DNA of 64,000 nucleotides. It comes from Xiphias gladius (lineage: Eukaryota > Chordata > Actinopteri > Istiophoriformes > Xiphiidae). The stretch covers positions 30,437,378 through 30,501,377 of the forward strand of contig NC_053417.1 of assembly GCF_016859285.1 (NCBI RefSeq). The letters run 5' to 3'. Position numbers and translations under genes: made by a program. Shown one piece after another: positions 1 to 11,139 of this stretch. The notes under the pieces were generated by a model that saw only the letters and a program-made list of their open reading frames with translations, searched no databases and was not told the origin of the DNA. The first letter of the stretch is position 1, and each line of letters opens with the position of its first letter.

Positions 1-1010
1 ACAGCTTTCAAACACTTTCTGTAGCAGCTCAGGTTCATTCTGATCCCAACTGATGAATTTTCAGCCTCTTCTGGCAGATGACCTCAGGTTCTGAGATATT
101 TCAATCTGTCCTGCACACAAGTAGGTTTAACATCTACCCAAAGATTGTCAATGATGTTCAAGTCAGGGGGCTGTGGGGGCCGTTCCGAAAGTTTCAGCTT
201 GTGTTTCTTGAAGTGTTTCATGGTGAATCCTGAGGTCTGTTTTGGATCATGGTCCTGTTGTAAAAGTCAGACTCTTTTCAGTTTCTTGACTGACTGCAGG
301 ACATCTGCCTCCAGAATTTGCTGATATTTAATGGAATCCATTCTTCCCTCAGTCTGTGGGGTGTTTCCTTTGCCACTGGCTGCCACACACCCCCTAAGAA
401 GAATATTTCAACTCCCATGTTTAACTGGTGGAGAGGTGTTCTTTTCATGCAATTCTGCAGCCTTTTTGGTCCAAACATACCAAAATGTTCTATTTTAATT
501 TCATCGGTCCACAGAACTTGTTTCCAAAATGCATCAGGCTTGTTTGGATGTTCCTTTTCAAACTCCTGATGCTGAATTTTGTGATGAGGATGCAGGAAAA
601 GTTTTCTTCTGGTGACTCTTCCATGAAGGCCATATTTGTGCAGGTGTTGCTGCACAGTAGAACAGTGCACCACCGCTCAAGAGTCTGTTAAATCTTCCTG
701 AAGGTCTTTTGCAGTCAAACGGGGGATTTGATTTGTCTTTCTAGTAATCCTACAAGCAGTTCTCTCTGAAAGTTTTCTCAGTCTTCCAGACCTCAACCTG
801 ACCTCCACCGTTCCTGCCATTTCTTAATTACATTGCAAACGGAGGAAACGGCTACCTAAAAACACTTTGCTATCTTCTTATGGCCTTCTCCTGCATTGTG
901 GGCATCTTTTTTTTTAATTTTCAGAGTGCTAGTCAGCTGCTAAGAGGAGCCCATGGCTGCTGATTGTTGGGACAAGGTTTGAGGTGTCAGAGTATTTGCA
1001 AATCTTTGAA
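1..1010 (-). mobile_element. Tc1/mariner transposon relic (transposase pseudogene), cut by window edge
   Basis: Read on the minus strand, the stretch encodes a broken Tc1-family transposase. The longest open piece (278-673) contains WTDEIKIEHFGMFGPK, the segment around the first catalytic Asp of Tc1 transposases. Further left the frame resumes with a PPDLN-type segment (about 140-190) that normally precedes the last acidic residue, and right of 673 an N-terminal DNA-binding-like portion is broken by stops. The left end lies outside the window. It is a dead copy; family identity is clear but the subfamily is not. Confidence 0.75.
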
Positions 1011-1073
1011 ATTTGCATTACTTAGCATTTGCTAATGATGACTGTTAACGAGCCGTAGCCCTAACAAGCTAAT

Positions 1074-1862
1074 TAATTCAATTCGATTTTCAATTCAAGT
1101 CAATTTTTTTATACAGCACCAAATCGTAACAGAGGTTATCTCAGGGCACATTTCATATAGAGCAGGTCTACTACACTACAGTCTTTATAGTTATATTTAC
1201 AGAGACCCAATATTCCCCCATGAGCAAGCGCTTGGTGACAGTGACAAGGAAAACCTCCTTTTAACAGGTAGAAACCTTGAACAGAACCCAGCTAATGGTG
1301 GGCGGACATCTGCCTCTACCCGCTGGGGAGAGAGAGGGAGAGAGAGAGGGAGGGAGAGAGGAAGGGGGGGGTAGCACAGCACAGTACAGATATAACGTAA
1401 AGATGTATTCCAGTAATGAGATTAATAATAAAATGAATAATTATAATAATACAGTAAATAATAATACTTATAAAACTAAATTTAATAATAGTAATGATAA
1501 TCATAATAATTGAAGCAATGGGTGTTGAGCAGGATCATGGGTCAGTAGGTGGTTTAGTCACAGATCCAGACTTTGCAGCTCCAGAGGCAGAAATACCTGC
1601 AGAAAGCGACAGGACGAGAGACGAGAGAGATGAGAAAGCACAAAACTACAGGAGAGAGAAGAAGCCAAGTTAGTTACGAGCAGTGATGCCATATGAATGC
1701 GCACAGATGAGAGGAGGAGGAGGAGGAGGAGGAGGAGAGAGGAGCTCGGTGCATCATGGGAAGTCCCCCGGCAGTCGAGGGCTATAGCAGCATAACCAGG
1801 GGGTGGTTCAAGACAAGCCTGAGCCAGCCCATAACTGTAAGCTTTATCAAAAGGAAGGTTTT
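1074..1862 (-). mobile_element. L2-type LINE 3' end, antisense
   Basis: It starts with the (TTCAA)-type tail and the 'tttatacagcaccaaatcgtaacagag' family signature that recurs at 3537, 8447, 17458, 20096-21090, 40388 and 59865. Inside are a purine-rich simple tract (1329-1372), an AT-rich ATA/ATAATA stretch (about 1418-1510) and an AGG/GAG trinucleotide run (1711-1740). The far end matches the C-terminal coding part of the family. The open frames here are repeat shadows, not genes. Confidence 0.7.
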
Positions 1863-2159
1863 AAGCCTATTGTGGAGAGGATATATAGATAGATATACAA
1901 ACACACAAAAAATACACAACTGAATAAAATAGATACCTTTTTAAAAAGGCAGACCTAATCTCACTTAGAGGCAGACATGATTTAAAACTTTCTGACTATT
2001 GTAAACAGAAAACAGGACGTTTAACTACTGTATGACATCTTGATGGTTTTGTCATATCAACTGTAAGATTTATGGTGTCTGCTTGCATCTTGAGTAATTC
2101 ATTAACTATAAGTAAATTATTTTGTGTACCAAACACTATTGGTTGAAACTTTGCCATGC

Positions 2160-2690
2160 AATTAAATCTGCTTAATCTTGAACATAACATCACTCAGTCT
2201 GACCACATTCACTCATAGTATTTGCATTATCAGCACATGGCCAATCATATTAATGCTTAAATAGCATTTAGCTTGTTTACATCTGGTTCAGGTTTCTTTT
2301 ACATCGGTTGGTTTATGCCTGCTGTGGTTCTCTGCTGCTGAAGTCTGTCCAATTCAAGATGTTCAGAGATGCTCCTCTGACCTCTCTCAGTAACATTTTC
2401 CCTCTCTGGATGTTTGTCTAACCATTAGGGTTAGAGGTTTTTCTGTTACCTGTAGGGGTGAAAATCAGGAGTTCAGGAGGAGTTTGTCAGATACTATAGA
2501 TAAAATCTTTCCACAGTCAGTCACTTAGATCAAATTTCTCCATCATTTTGATGTTTGGTCTCAACAACAACTGAGCAAGGTGTTAAAGACTTTATGCTCA
2601 TAGTTGCTGCCACATGATTGGCTGACTAGATCTTTGCATTAACAAACAGGTGTGCAGGTGTACCTGATAAATTGGCCATTGAGTGTATGA
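2160..2690. repeat. Dispersed teleost repeat, probably non-autonomous DNA transposon
   Basis: The segment resembles a very common fish interspersed repeat. I recognise the block 'gctgccacatgattggctga' near 2606-2630, followed by the 'gtacctgataaa...ggccattgagtgta' ending typical of it. No coding capacity is visible. The class assignment (DNA transposon-derived) is from memory of the family, not proven by terminal repeats here. Confidence 0.45.
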
Positions 2691-2920
2691 CCCAGTACGT
2701 CAAATCAATAAAATAGGATGTTCTCTCCAGTCTGTTATAGATCCTGTATGTAATACAGTGATGTCTTTATCTTTCAGATGGTCAGGTGAGGAGGACAAAC
2801 CTGTTTATTTTCTGATCACTGTTTTCTCTCTCCTCTCCTCCTTTCTTCTCCTTGTCTCCTCTGAGCTCATCAGGGTTTTCTCTGTTTTATTATCTGATCA
2901 CTGATGTATTGATCTCTCAG

Positions 2921-3096
2921 ATGGTCAGGTGAGGAGGAGAAAGAGGAAGTCTGGTTTGAGGAGGTGTGATTTTACTGAAGGATGGGTGGAGTTCAGAGAT
3001 AAACGAGTGGCAAAGAGAGTGGCAGCGTCTCTCCACAACACACCAATGGGAACCAGGAAACGCCAACGCTTCTCCTCCGACCTCTGGTGCATCAAG
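2921..3096 (+). CDS. abt1: abt1 exon: RRM second half
   Basis: Acceptor tctctcag before 2921 and donor AAG/gtacag after 3096. Two bases plus 58 codons. It encodes [12 protein letters not shown] through DLWCIK. A near-copy of the acceptor and first 20 bases lies 143 bp upstream at 2771-2797. Confidence 0.87.
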
Positions 3097-5187
3097 GTAC
3101 AGTCTGCCTGGCATGACATCACTCTGAATTAGTTTATTTAATTAATTCAAAAGACAGGTGAGTGAAGACAAAAGGACTGAGTCTACCTCTGTCTGTCTGT
3201 CTGTTTACCTGCCTCTCTGTAGTACCTGCACAGGTTCCAGTGGACTCATCTGAGTGAGCGGCTGGCCTACGAGCAGACAGTTCTGCAGCAGAGACTAAGG
3301 ACTGAAGTCTCTCAGGCGAAGAGAGAGACAAACTTTTACCTTAACAATGTGGAGAAGAGCGCTCACCTGGACAACCTGAGGAGGAAAAGACAGAGAGATG
3401 GACAACAGGTAAACTCTAAACTACACATTCACTTACCTGAATCTACCTGCAACTTCAATACAGTTTGAGTCACTAAACATACCTGTAGGTATAGTACAGG
3501 TGGAGATACCACAGCGTTTGTTGTAAAACTTAAATCAGTTCAACTCAGTTTTATTTATATAGTGCCAAATCATAACAGAAGTCATCTCAGGGCACTTTTC
3601 ATATAGAGCAGGTCTAGATCGTTCTCTTTAGTTATATTTACAAAGATTCTAGTGGGGTAATAGTGTACTATGAGCTCTTTAAGATATGATGGTGTTTGAC
3701 AATTAAGGGCTTTGTAGGTGAGGAGGAGGATTTTAAATTCTGTTCTGAATTTTACAGGGAGCCAATGCAGAGAAGCTAACACAGGAGAAATATGATCTCT
3801 TTTCCCAGTTCTTGTCAGTACTCGCGCTGCAGCATACTGGATCAGCTGGGGATTATTTAAAGATTTGTTGGGACAGCCTGTTATTAAGGAATTACAGTAA
3901 TCCAGCCTTGAGGTAACAAAAGCATGGACTAGTTTTTCTGAATCTTTTTGAGAAAGGATGTGCCTGATTTTGGCAATGTTACGTGGTGAAAAAAGGCAGT
4001 ACTTGAAATTTGTTTTAGGTGAGAGTTAAAGGACATATCCTGATCAAAGAGAACTCAGAGATCCCTAACAGTGGTGCTGGAGGCCAGGGCAAAGCCATCA
4101 AGAGTAACCATATCATTAGATAATGTGTTTCTGATGTGTTGGGGGCCAAGCACAATAACTTCAGTTTCGTCTGAGTTTAACAGCAGAAAGATGCTGGTCA
4201 TCCAGGTCTTTATGTCCTTAAGTCAGGCTTGAAGTTTAGCTAACTGATTGGTTTCACCAGGCTTCATTGACAAATACACCGGTGTCATCAGCATAGCAAT
4301 GGTAGTTTATGGAGTTTTTCCTAATAATATTGCCTAAAGGAAGCATATATAAGGTGAATAAAACTGGTCCAAGCACAAAACCTTGTGGAACTCCGTGACT
4401 AACTTTTGAGTATATGGAGGATTTATCGTTAACGTGCACAAACTGAAATTGATCTGATAAATATGACCTAAACCAGCTTAGAGCGGTTCCTTTAATGCCA
4501 ATTAAATGTTCCAGTCTCTGTAATAGGATATGATGGTCAATGGTATCAAATGCAACACTAACATCTAAGAAGACAAGTACAGAGACAAGTCCTTTGTCTT
4601 GTGCGGTAAGAAGGTCATTTAAAACTTTCACCAGTGCGGTCTCTGTGCTATGATGCACTCTAAATCCTGACTGGAAATCCTCAAATAAACTGTCATGTAA
4701 AAAGTCACACAACTGGTTGGTGACAGCTTTCTCAAGGATCTTTAGAGAGAAAGGGAAGGTTAGATATGGGTCTTTAGTTGGATAAGACATCTGGGTCAAG
4801 AGCAGGCTTTTTAGGAAGAGGTTTAATTACAGCTGTTTTAAAAGACTGCGGTAAATACCCTTTTAATAAAGACATATTGATAATATCTAAAAGCTGTGCT
4901 AACTAAGGGTAAAACTTCCTTAAGCAGCCTAGTTGTGACAGGGTCTAAGAGACAGGTTGATGGTTTAGATGAAGACATTGTTGAATTTAATTTGTTGTCA
5001 TCAGGTGGACGAGAAGATGTGGGACTTCACTCAGCGGCAGACAGAGGAAGAGATCCAGATGAAGAAGAAGAAGAAGAAAGACTCCATTACTGAGAAGCAC
5101 CAGGACAAGGCCCGCCTCATACAGCAGAAGAGCCAATCAAATGTCTCATTGCTGACCAGGATTTTCAACTCCAACCAAACAGACTGA
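2921..5187 (+). CDS. abt1: abt1, activator of basal transcription 1 (ESF2 family), 3' three exons only
   Basis: Coding exons 2921-3096, 3223-3408 and 5005-5187 join in phase (entry phase needs one base from an upstream exon) to give the C-terminal 180 residues. ABT1/Esf2 proteins are nucleolar RRM proteins linked to basal transcription and early 18S rRNA processing. The visible part covers the second half of the RRM ([19 protein letters not shown], the RNP1-like strand, then HNTPMG), a helical segment ([24 protein letters not shown]) and a basic C-terminal tail with a Lys run. All three introns have GT-AG ends. The N-terminal half of the RRM and the start codon were not found in 1-2920 and must lie to the left. 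The last intron is filled by an antisense L2 LINE. The protein match is strong over the whole length. Confidence 0.88.
3223..3408 (+). CDS. abt1: abt1 exon: helical linker
   Basis: Acceptor ctctgtag before 3223 and donor CAG/gtaaac after 3408. Exactly 62 codons, from [16 protein letters not shown] to RKRQRDGQQ, a continuous match to the family. Confidence 0.88.
3537..5003 (-). mobile_element. L2-type LINE, 5'-truncated, antisense in abt1 last intron
   Basis: On the minus strand the 546-base open stretch 4254-4799 is the core of a reverse transcriptase: [15 protein letters not shown] carries the first catalytic Asp, [13 protein letters not shown] is the next RT block, and YADD lies near the end of the open frame. 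The frame is then lost until [15 protein letters not shown] (about 3700-3780), the conserved C-terminal segment of this family. The 3' UTR ends at 3537 with the 'atatagtgccaaatcataac' signature. The 5' edge reads through segments like KPSTCLLD and runs to about 5000, touching the abt1 exon. Not functional. Confidence 0.85.
5005..5187 (+). CDS. abt1: abt1 terminal coding exon
   Basis: Acceptor gtcatcag before 5005; 60 codons and TGA at 5185-5187. It starts [16 protein letters not shown], then has a six-Lys run and ends FNSNQTD. The acceptor is reached directly from antisense L2 sequence. Confidence 0.87.
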   Translation: MDEKMWDFTQRQTEEEIQMKKKKKKDSITEKHQDKARLIQQKSQSNVSLLTRIFNSNQTD

Positions 5188-5735
5188 CAGAAAAAAGGCA
5201 GGTGATTGGCTGTTTTGAGAGGACTGTTTCGATAGAAACACTAAGCAGATTGTGATGAACTGGTGCTGACACACCCACCTTCACCAGCCAATCACAGGCC
5301 AGTCTGACCTGGGAGCGGAACCGTCAGAGCAGCCAGCTGATCTGATTGACCAATCATCCATCAGATCATCTGATTGAATAATCTGATTGGAGTTAACTGC
5401 TGTTTGAGCAGATTTTCTTCAGTTTATAAAACCCATTAATGTTTTCAGAATTCTGTACCTAATGACTTAATGAGCTCGTTAAGTCTTCTGTACTTGATTT
5501 ATCAAGCCTAAATCTTCTGTACTTCTGTACTTAACATGCACGTTAATGTGGATACAGAAGAGGTAGCTCCTCAAGCTTTCTGTACCCGCCTTAACAAGCT
5601 CGTTAACGCTTCTGTAACCGCCTAAATGAGTTTGTTAGAATTTGTGTTTGATAATATCAGTACGTGTTTTTCAGATTAATTATTGTCTTTTTGTGAACGT
5701 TTGTAAACTGCTGTAATAAAAGTCATTTAACTGTT
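5188..5735 (+). other. abt1: abt1 3' UTR with palindrome array
   Basis: Untranslated sequence after the abt1 stop. It carries five related imperfect palindromes between 5465 and 5638 (see findings) and a canonical AATAAA at 5715-5720. The extent is inferred from the poly(A) signal. Confidence 0.6.
5715..5720 (+). promoter_or_regulatory. abt1: Polyadenylation signal AATAAA for abt1
   Basis: Canonical hexamer 528 bp after the abt1 stop codon, followed by a T/G-rich stretch. No stronger hexamer is seen between stop and this site. Confidence 0.55.
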
Positions 5736-5871
5736 TACTGACCTTTTGATCTTTTAACCTCTCTGGTTACAGTCTGTTATTACTTATTAATCGTCAGTGT
5801 CTTTACTCAACAAACCAGCTGACGCCCTCATCACTAACCTGTACCTGTTTTTTTTTTTGTTTTTTTTTACC

Positions 5872-6160
5872 TATGCAAAGGAGGATATGTTCTAATCTGT
5901 GTCTGCTTGTTTGTCGTCAGGATTTCGCAGAAAGTACTGAACCAATTTGCACCAGACCTGAAAGAGAGAGAGGGCACGGGCAAGAGAAGAACCCACTGAA
6001 TTCTGGTGCAGAAAAGGGGAGGATTCAGGATTTTTTTTTTTTTTTTTTTTTTAATCACTTTCATTACCATTGTGAGACAGGGCATTTTTCGTCATTTTTG
6101 TCAATATTTGACCTCGGGTATGTGCTCCATTGAGTGCTGTTATGGTTATTTATGTCATGA
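5872..6160 (+). repeat. Dispersed 'aaaggaggatatg' repeat
   Basis: An interspersed repeat common in fish: an aaaggaggatatg start, a TTTGTCGTCAGG block, a 'gaagaacccactgaattctggtgcag' block (5990-6013) and a poly-T run (6031-6052). A shorter copy lies at 17975-18125 on the other strand. Short ORFs in it are artefacts. Confidence 0.55.
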
Positions 6161-6189
6161 TTTTTTTCTCTCCAGTTTCATCACAGTCT

Positions 6190-6500
6190 CTCCCAAAGTC
6201 AAGTCAACTTCATTTATACAGCACAAAATTAGAAATCACAAATCTGCACACAAATTCTCCCACAAGCACAGGACAGCCTCTGTTTTCAGAGCCTCCTGTG
6301 GTGCTTGTCTCTCTACCTGTCCTATTGTCACACCTGTTCTACCTCTTTATCATATGGTCTCTCCATCTGCTTCAAATGGAGGGTAAAGCACCTGGAGGTT
6401 ACTCAAACCCTTTAGAGGACAAGATCCCTCTCCGGCTTACCAACAATGTCAGGTGTGTTTGTTGTAGTGAAGATACAGGTAACGGGAAGTGTTTCATGTT
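6190..6500. repeat. Possible LINE/SINE tail fragment and unassigned sequence
   Basis: 'tcaagtcaacttcatttatacagcacaaaatt' near 6200-6232 resembles the 3' tail of the L2-type family, but the match ends quickly. Nothing else was recognised to 6600. Confidence 0.3.
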
Positions 6501-6639
6501 TTAATATCTGAGTTCATGAAAAGAGGAAAAATCAAAACATTCTATAAATTTAAATCTTCCATAGTCATAACATACACATGAACAGCGTGGAGTCAATTAC
6601 TGAAGATAAACAAGTTTAAAGAATCAGCATCAAATTTTA

Positions 6640-9600
6640 TTAATCTGAACAAAAACTGAAAAACTACAACAACCTATTAACATATGTGATAAGACCCCTG
6701 AACAACATATCTTCTCTGGGTGAAGAATTCAGTTTGTTCGTCTCCAGTTTTAACAGTACACCTATTTTCAAAGTACACTGATTTAATCAGATCATATATT
6801 TTGGCCCTATACCCTATTGTAGAAGTCTGAATCCTTCATGCCAAATGGAGTCGAAACTTTTTTGAAATCAATAAAACATGAGAATATCTTAGCATTTTTT
6901 GTTTGGTGTACACGTTAGTTAATCAAAGGGTGTAGGGTATATATATATGGTCGGTAGTGCTGTGTTTTTGGAGCAAGCCAATTAGATTTTTACTTAGATG
7001 GAGAGTTCATCAAGGAAATGTAGTATTCTTTTATTTAAAATACTACAGAATAATTGACCCAGACAGCTGCTGACACAGACGCCACAGTTGTTTCTCAGGT
7101 GTAATTCATTCCCACTCTTATAAATGGGGGAAATGAGCCGTTTGCAGCAGATGTCTGGAAAATATCCTGACTGTAATATGATATTGCACATCTTCAAGAT
7201 TGCACCCTGTGTCTCTGTGATACTGCATTTGAGCATTTCATTTTTAATACTGTCTGGACCACAGGATTTCTTTGACCAGAGAGATTAAATCTGTGTGGTT
7301 ATTTCTTCCCAAGTAATTGGGAAATCAAGGGGGCTTGATTGTCTTCAATTGGTTCTTCTAATTTTTTCTTTTATAATATAATTATCCGAATTAATTTGAT
7401 TTATCTGTATGTCTTTGTACAGATTTTCAAAATGTCCTCTCCAGATATCACCATTTTGGATGGGTAATGCTTGTGGTTGCTCTGTGTTGAAGTTGTTCCA
7501 CATATCCCACAACTGATTTTGGTTAATGGCATCTCACACAAGTTTCGTGTGGGTATTATTTGGTTTTTGTTCCTAATTGTAATTTTATATTTATTTAAAA
7601 TTTCATTTTACCTGATCCATAAGGCTGGGTTGTTTAGTTGGCGGTGCTTTTCCTTTTATTTTTCTCAGGTCTTTTCTGATCATCTTGCATTCTTTATCAA
7701 ATCATTTGTCAACATTTTCCCTTTTATCAAGCATCCGTTTTTGTTTTCATAAGATCAGCTTTAACAACTGCCTTATAAAATGTCATATTGATATGATCAG
7801 TTGCCTTATTGATTTTGGTCATATATTGATAAGTCATTCATCAGATCAGGTGAGTTTAAGGCCATGATGAATTTGTCCACACTGTATGGGGCCCATTTGT
7901 AAGTAGGATTTAATTTATACAGCTTATTGGGGTCCTTTTTTGTCACTCATTTGACCTGAGAATTTAAAGAACATATGTATTTGGTTGTGGTCTGAAAGGG
8001 GGGATTGCTGTCTGACAGTGAATACACTGATATTGGAGGGGTCCATGTCAGTGATTGGATAGTCTACTACACTAGATCCAAGAGCTATGGAGTATATGAA
8101 TCTCCCTAAAGAGTCCCCTCTGAACTTACCATTAACTATGTATAGGCTTAAGGCCCGATAGAGTGACACTACCCCCCTGCCACTTTGATTTATTTTGGAG
8201 TCAAGGCTGTTTCGATGGTTGATTGTTGGCTGGGGAGACTGACTAAACACATGGTTGTTGCCTTGTGGGTCAATGACATCAGGTTCAATTCCTGTTCTTT
8301 CATGCAGATCTCCAGTTAGAAGCATATTAACCTAGGCCTGAAAATAGGTGATTCCTGAATGCAGAGTTTCAAAAATGTCTTTTTCAAAATAAGGAGAATC
8401 TACTGGGGGTATATAAATACCACAGAGGTATAGATCTCTATCAGTTATTTCAATTCAATTCAATTCAATTCAATTTTATTTATATAGTGCCAAATCATAA
8501 TAAAGTTATCTCAGAGCACTTTTCATAGAGTGGGTCTAGACCGTACTTAACCAAACATTTAATTTACCCTGTTTTCCAAACCAAACATTTAATTTACCCT
8601 GTTTTCCTGGTGAGATCTGACCGGAAAGGATCTCTTTTATACCACATGAAGATCCCCCCGATGTTCTGCCCTTGCGTATGTTCTTTAATTTTATAGAGGG
8701 CACCATGACTTCATTATATCCTGGAGGACAGCGAGTGAGCAGATAATTTTTGACGTCATGTTTCTGTCAACACAATTACTTCAATTTCTTTTATAGATTT
8801 CATTAAGTCAGGGTTTTCAATCTTCAGCACAAACGTTGAGGGGTGAAGACCCTGAATATTCCAGCAGTTTATATGAAATGAACACATAGAAAAAAAAATC
8901 AACAAGGAACCTGTATAATGAAACAAATTTAAAAACACCTACAAACTGTCTATACATTTATAATACTGAATAATAATTTGAAATGTATTTCATGGAGGCA
9001 TGTATTATTTTCACAAAAATTATGACTGTACTATTGCCATTGGTATTATTACTACTACTTACTAACTAACAATACATTTCCATGTTGTTTCCATGCTACT
9101 AAAGTGAGAAAGTGTTCTGAGTATGTATATCTTAACTGAACAGCAGCTGAACACACACAGGGTGTGCAGCATTTCCCTGATGTCTTCCAGCTCAGAGGTA
9201 GCAGGGGGAGGGACTGTGATGGTAGGCTGGGCTACAACTGAAGCATAGCTCCGCTGCTGTAGGTGAGGAAGGGGACATGGTACAGGTGCTGTTGCATGGC
9301 CCTTGGGTGGGGAGGGGGACAAGGGCCAGGTACTGCTGCATAGCTCTGCTGCTGTGAGTAGGAAGGGGGGGCTAGGGGCAGGTGCTCCTGCATAGTTCTG
9401 CTGCTCTGGGTGCGAAGGGGGACAAGGGGTGGGTGCTGTTGCATGTCTGTGCAGCTGCTGGGAAAAAAGGGGTGGTGGGTAGCGCTTGAGGAGGGTGAAG
9501 GTAGCTTTCTTTGGTTGTGCTTCATGGTGGTGAGGTGGTGGGGGTGTGAGGATTGGGAGGTCCAGGCTGAACTGTCTGACTGTCTCCTTACAGTCCTTAC

Positions 9601-10860
9601 AGCAAGGCGGGTGATCCTGGGCAGGTAATCAGGAGGAGGAGGTTTGGAATTGTCTTTATAGCTCCTAGTAGAGGAAGGGGTGGATGGATTCTCTCCCAGG
9701 GCTGGGACTTTAAGGGTCTTTGCCAGGGTGTCTCCCTACTGGCCTACTCTGCCATCTTCCTCATTGCCTCAGCAGTGTACTCACGGAGGCTGTGCAGGTA
9801 ACTTATTCCTGTGTAGATCACTATTAAGGGTTTCCGAGGGTCTCCTTTTTCAACAGAATCATTGTCTGGACTGTGGTGTTGCAGCATTTAGATGGCAGTT
9901 TCTTACCAGGAAAAAGCTTGTTTATGTCTAGGAATTTCCCATTGGAGTCAGTCAGAAGGACTAGCTGTAGATCTTTATCTGCAGGCTGAGTGGGGGGAAC
10001 CTGGATGTATCAAGAGGTGCCAGGGTGCTGTTGTGCTGGGTGCAGAGCGCAGAGGGTGGGATAGATCCTAGAGACAGGGCAGGGGTTTGGGACACTGGCA
10101 GGGAGAGTCCGTGTCTCCGTATTTGTCTTTGTGGGGACTAATGAGACTAGGTCTGTTGGTGTTGGACTTGAAGCTATTCTCAGCATCCTCTTTCATTTTG
10201 ACTAACTGAGCATAGAACACACCGTTCTCCTGTTTGAGTGCCTCTAAAATTCCTCTGAGGTCAGATTCCAGGGCCCGGTTGTTTCTTTTAAGTTACTAGA
10301 ACTCCTCTTTAAGCTGGTACGGAGTGTTGTCTGGGGGAGCAGACAGCCTGGCCTGGGTCAGCTCTTTGAATTCAGCAAAGTCCAGCCCTAAAGGCCATAC
10401 TCTCCTTAAGCTGGTTGATGGAGTTGGCAGGTGTGGGAGAGGCAGAGATCAACAAAGTGGTGGGGTTCTCTTTTTGTGCTCATCATCGTCACTTTAAATT
10501 GGGGCATGGATTCTCTTGGTGTCAACCTCAGCTTTCAACAGGGGAATGTATCTTCAAAGGTATCCAGGTTAGCGTCATTTCCCTGGACCATGATCTTTCC
10601 TTTGGTGTAATATGTGATGGTGAGCAGAGGGTCATACTCGTCAAGGTGTTCATCTTTACAGATCTTTAATCTACCTCTTGAGCCAATGCCTTCACTGGAT
10701 ATATATGGATATATATGCATAGTTGTTGCACAGAGTATCTTTCTAGATGTAGATGGCATTAGTGAAGATTATCAGGTGATTGTTCTTCTTTTTCCTTTTC
10801 CTTTTCCTTCTTCTTTCTAGGCTAACTACTTACTTTGTCAGATATTCTAGCTTACAAACA
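6640..10860 (-). mobile_element. Decayed non-LTR retrotransposon (ORF1 + endonuclease + RT)
   Basis: Reading down the minus strand, 10535-10759 is an ORF1-like piece (RLKICKDEHLDEYDPLL), followed by a Pro/Gln/Ser-rich low-complexity stretch (9060-9530). 8756-8938 gives NCWNIQGLHPSTF...VIVLTET, the start of an apurinic-type endonuclease. 7924-8325 gives LLTGDLHERTG...SPLSDHNQI, the end of the same domain with the SDH motif. 6994-7236 gives RT blocks (LQSGYFPDICCKRLISPIYK). 6640-6990 continues in broken frame with FIDFKK-type and IGFLQKHSTTD-type segments. Many stops and frameshifts make it dead. The clade is uncertain (I/Nimb-like is a guess). Confidence 0.72.
8447..8545 (-). mobile_element. 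L2-type LINE 3' tail nested in older LINE
   Basis: A (TTCAA)n tail (8449-8473) followed by the 'atatagtgccaaatcataat' signature, interrupting the endonuclease region of the surrounding LINE. Only about 100 bp remain. A short 'accaaacatttaatttaccctgtttt' direct repeat (8559 and 8580) sits just to the right. Confidence 0.6.
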
Positions 10861-11139
10861 CTGGAAAAAAAATTAATTATGTAAAGTTTACCAGAAATAT
10901 TAATGTTACCAACAAGGATCCTTTAAATTTTTCCTTTGGTTTTCTGTTAGTTTCTTTGTGCAGTTTCTTTTGGAATGTTGATAACAGTGGCAGGTAGTAG
11001 TTAGCAATTGACAGCTAGCTAGCTAGTTGTTTTGATTTAAAACATTTTTAAAAAGATGATATTTCTTCTGCTGTTTTTGGTAATTAATATTTTTATTTCT
11101 TCTTTGGAGTCGTTTCTGAAGATTATTTGAAGGTCATCT

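Noticed and set aside
1197..1513. Small frames in 1.2-1.5 kb on both strands
   Set aside because: They lie in an L2 3' UTR with purine and ATA simple repeats.
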